Source: Pseudomonadota bacterium
Lineage (GTDB): Bacteria > Desulfobacterota > Desulfobulbia > Desulfobulbales > Desulfobulbaceae
Length of the DNA: 6,517 nt
Direction: 5' to 3'
NCBI GenBank assembly: GCA_009778235.1
Contig: WRKE01000197.1
Location: 1 to 6,517, forward strand
The position numbers and the translations under genes were made by a program. Below the pieces are notes generated by a model, which saw only the letters and a list, made by a program, of their open reading frames with translations, made no database searches and was not told the DNA's origin. Positions 4,454-6,517 of the stretch are shown here, piece by piece (within the stretch, counting starts at the first letter, position 1; each line of letters starts with the position of its first letter).

Positions 4454-6517
4454 GGGTGATGGCGGAATTCCCAGCAGCGGTGGATGCGGCGGTTGCGCTG
4501 GAAATCAAAGGGAATGGTCTGGTCGCTGATCTCTTGGACTGCAAAATCGCGGCTCAATGATTCCTCTAGAGTGAATTTACGGAAATTGTTGGAGAAAATC
4601 AAAAGGCCACCCTTGGTCAAGCGCTGCATGGCCAGACGAAGCAGGTCAGGATGATCTTGCTGGATATCGAAGTGCTGCTTGCGGTGCCGGGAGTTGGAGA
4701 AGGTGGGCGGGTCGATGAAAATCAGCCCGTACCGCTCCTGGGCGCGCTGCAACCACTCCAGGCAGTCGGCCTCGATCAACTGGTGCTGCGGTCCGCCGAA
4801 CCCGTTGAGGGCCAGATTGGCCCGGGCCCTGGCGAGATAGGTGGCTTGGATGTCGACCGTGGTGGTGGCCGTGGCCCCGCCCATGGCCGCATAGACCGTG
4901 GCCGTACCGGTATAGGCGAACAGGTTGAGAAAGGTCTTGCCCTGGGCCAGCGTGCCCAGCCGTTCCCTGGTCAAGCGGTGGTCGAGAAACAGGCCGGTGT
5001 CGAGATAGTCGGTGAAGTTGACCAGAAAGCGGCATCCCCCCTCCCGGACCTCTTGCAGGGTCCCGGTTCCCTCCTTTTTCTGATATTGCTGCGATCCCTT
5101 CTGCTTTTTCCTGGTCTTGATAAACAATTGGCTGCGCGGCACGTCGAAGACAGCGCGGATAACCTGCAAGGCCAGGGCGAACCGCTGCTCCGCCTTGGCC
5201 GGATCGACGGTGGCCGGCGGCGCGTACTCCTGGACATGCACCCACTCCTCGTAGAGGTCAATGGCCAGGTTGTATTCCGGCATATCGGCGTCATAGATGC
5301 GAAAACAGCTCACCTGTTCTTCCTGCGCCCTTCGCAGGAGGGACTCGCAATTCTTGATCAGCCGGTTAGCGAAATCCTCGCCGGGCGCGCCGGCGGACAG
5401 GGGAGCCGGGGTCCAGCAAGGGAAGGCTTGTTCCTTAAGGGTGTTTTCCCGGCCGGTCAGCAACTGGCATTTGAGCGGGCCGTTGAACAGCCGGTGTCGC
5501 TCCTGCCATCTGGTGCCGGTCATTTCGGCCAGATCGGGATTGGCGGTGAAAAACGCCAAGGTCCAGCCTTCGAACTGATCCCGGAAGGTCCGACCCAGGC
5601 AGCGATAGAGATATTTGATCGCCTCTTTCTCTGACAGCCGTTCGCCATAGGGCGGGTTGGTCAGCAGACAGCCGGCCGGTGCCGGGCTGTTGAGCCGGGC
5701 CAACTGGCGTTGCTTGATCACCACCACCTCGCGCAGGCCGGCGGCAATCACGTTTTTTCTGGCCGCGGCGACCACCAGGGGATCGGCGTCATAGCCGATG
5801 AATTGCGGCCAGACAGCGGGCACCCCCTGGCTTTCCCGGTCCACCGCCTCTTGCACCAGCCGGTCCCAGAGCTGCGGGTCGTGTTTGTGCCAGGCCATGA
5901 AACCAAAGGTCTTGCGGAGCAGGCCGGGGGCGCTGTCGCTGAGCATCAGGGCCGCCTCGATCAGCAGAGTGCCGCTGCCGCACATCGGGTCGAGCAGCAC
6001 CGGTTCGTCGCCGGTCCGGTCGATCCAGCCGGAGAGCTTGACAATGGCGGCCGCCAGGGTCTCCTTCAGGGGCGCTTCACCGCTGCCGACCCGGTAGCCG
6101 CGCCGGTGGAGACTGTCGCCGGATAGATCGAAGGAGAGGACGGCGTCGGTCCCCTGAACATGGAGGTGGAAGCGTAGGTCCGGATGCAGGGGATCAACGT
6201 CCGGCCGCTTGCCGAACCGCTTGCGGAACTGATCGACAATGGCGTCCTTGACTCGGAACGAGGCGAATTGGCTGTGGGTCAGGGCGGCGTTGACCAGGGT
6301 GGTGTGCACCGCAAAGGTCGATTTCCAGGTGAAGTGGTCGTCCCAGAGGATGGTGCTGGCCTGGGCATAAAGCGCATCGGTGGTGGGGGCGTCGAACCGG
6401 GCCAGCTCCAGGAGGATGCGTGAGGCAAAGCGGGACCAGAGGCAGGCGCGGTAGCCGGTCTCCAGGCCGCCGGTCCAGCTGACCGCTCCTGGATGGCTGG
6501 TGAGCGCCTCCCCGCCG
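4450..6517 (-). CDS. rlmKL: Bifunctional 23S rRNA methyltransferase RlmKL, 5' end cut by window
   Basis: This fused enzyme makes m2G2445 (RlmL half) and m7G2069 (RlmK half, E. coli numbering) in 23S rRNA during large-subunit assembly. The frame stays open to the right edge: the GTG at 6309 is internal, because residues upstream of it (LWSRFASRILLEL, STFAVHTTL) still align with the family. About 688 residues are visible of roughly 700-720; only some 25 N-terminal residues are missing. In order: a THUMP RNA-binding domain with RVKDAIVD; the RlmL methyltransferase with DPMCGSG (5971-5991) and NPPYG (5644-5658); a linker with YDADMPEYN and VQEYAPP; and the RlmK methyltransferase with NLFAYTGTAT (4903-4926), TTTVD and DPPTFSNS (4690-4713). 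It ends NRRIHRCWEF, the usual family end. Both SAM-binding and both catalytic motifs are intact. It is the upstream partner of the NUDIX gene. Confidence 0.97.
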   Translation of the reverse strand, partial: GGEALTSHPGAVSWTGGLETGYRACLWSRFASRILLELARFDAPTTDALYAQASTILWDDHFTWKSTFAVHTTLVNAALTHSQFASFRVKDAIVDQFRKRFGKRPDVDPLHPDLRFHLHVQGTDAVLSFDLSGDSLHRRGYRVGSGEAPLKETLAAAIVKLSGWIDRTGDEPVLLDPMCGSGTLLIEAALMLSDSAPGLLRKTFGFMAWHKHDPQLWDRLVQEAVDRESQGVPAVWPQFIGYDADPLVVAAARKNVIAAGLREVVVIKQRQLARLNSPAPAGCLLTNPPYGERLSEKEAIKYLYRCLGRTFRDQFEGWTLAFFTANPDLAEMTGTRWQERHRLFNGPLKCQLLTGRENTLKEQAFPCWTPAPLSAGAPGEDFANRLIKNCESLLRRAQEEQVSCFRIYDADMPEYNLAIDLYEEWVHVQEYAPPATVDPAKAEQRFALALQVIRAVFDVPRSQLFIKTRKKQKGSQQYQKKEGTGTLQEVREGGCRFLVNFTDYLDTGLFLDHRLTRERLGTLAQGKTFLNLFAYTGTATVYAAMGGATATTTVDIQATYLARARANLALNGFGGPQHQLIEADCLEWLQRAQERYGLIFIDPPTFSNSRHRKQHFDIQQDHPDLLRLAMQRLTKGGLLIFSNNFRKFTLEESLSRDFAVQEISDQTIPFDFQRNRRIHRCWEFRHHP

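Noticed and set aside
3827..4459. 210-residue plus-strand open frame opposite the NUDIX gene
   Set aside because: It is antisense to an intact NUDIX box and shows no domain of its own.
4651..5634. 327-residue open frame on the plus strand opposite rlmKL
   Set aside because: It lies antisense to strongly conserved RlmKL motifs; the translation matches no family I know and has no ribosome binding site.
6307..6309. GTG as the start of rlmKL
   Set aside because: In-frame sequence upstream, up to the window edge, still aligns with the THUMP region of RlmKL, so this codon is an internal valine.

Overview
This is a dense, GC-rich bacterial chromosomal window of six protein genes, all housekeeping-type, with no tRNA, rRNA, CRISPR array or recognisable transposase. 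A long RSH-type (p)ppGpp enzyme beside a zinc-ribbon/Smr protein and RNase PH, together with a fused RlmKL, points to a Gram-negative proteobacterium-like organism. A deltaproteobacterial (Desulfobacterota) origin is my guess from gene style; a database search would have to settle it.

Layout: the plus-strand half (1-2745) holds the 3' two thirds of a rel/spoT gene cut by the window edge, a small Smr-domain protein with an N-terminal zinc ribbon, and rph. Spacings are 30 and 54 bp, so these are plausibly one transcript linking alarmone signalling with RNA processing. The minus-strand half runs from the right edge: rlmKL (almost complete, start beyond the window), a YfcD-type NUDIX hydrolase whose TTG start overlaps the rlmKL stop, a 114-bp gap with a GC-rich hairpin, then tam (trans-aconitate 2-methyltransferase). 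The two sets converge on a 244-bp non-coding stretch (2746-2989) that carries a repeat-like inverted repeat.

How they work together: Rel makes and probably degrades (p)ppGpp. RNase PH trims the 3' ends of tRNA precursors. RlmKL makes two 23S rRNA modifications. The NUDIX protein probably cleans up a nucleotide or similar diphosphate. Tam detoxifies trans-aconitate.

The least ordinary part is tam and its surroundings: lower GC, an A7 run near the 3' end, a non-homologous C-terminal tail, a repeat-like segment on one side and a hairpin on the other. I found no convincing new multi-gene system; the findings are modest and local.
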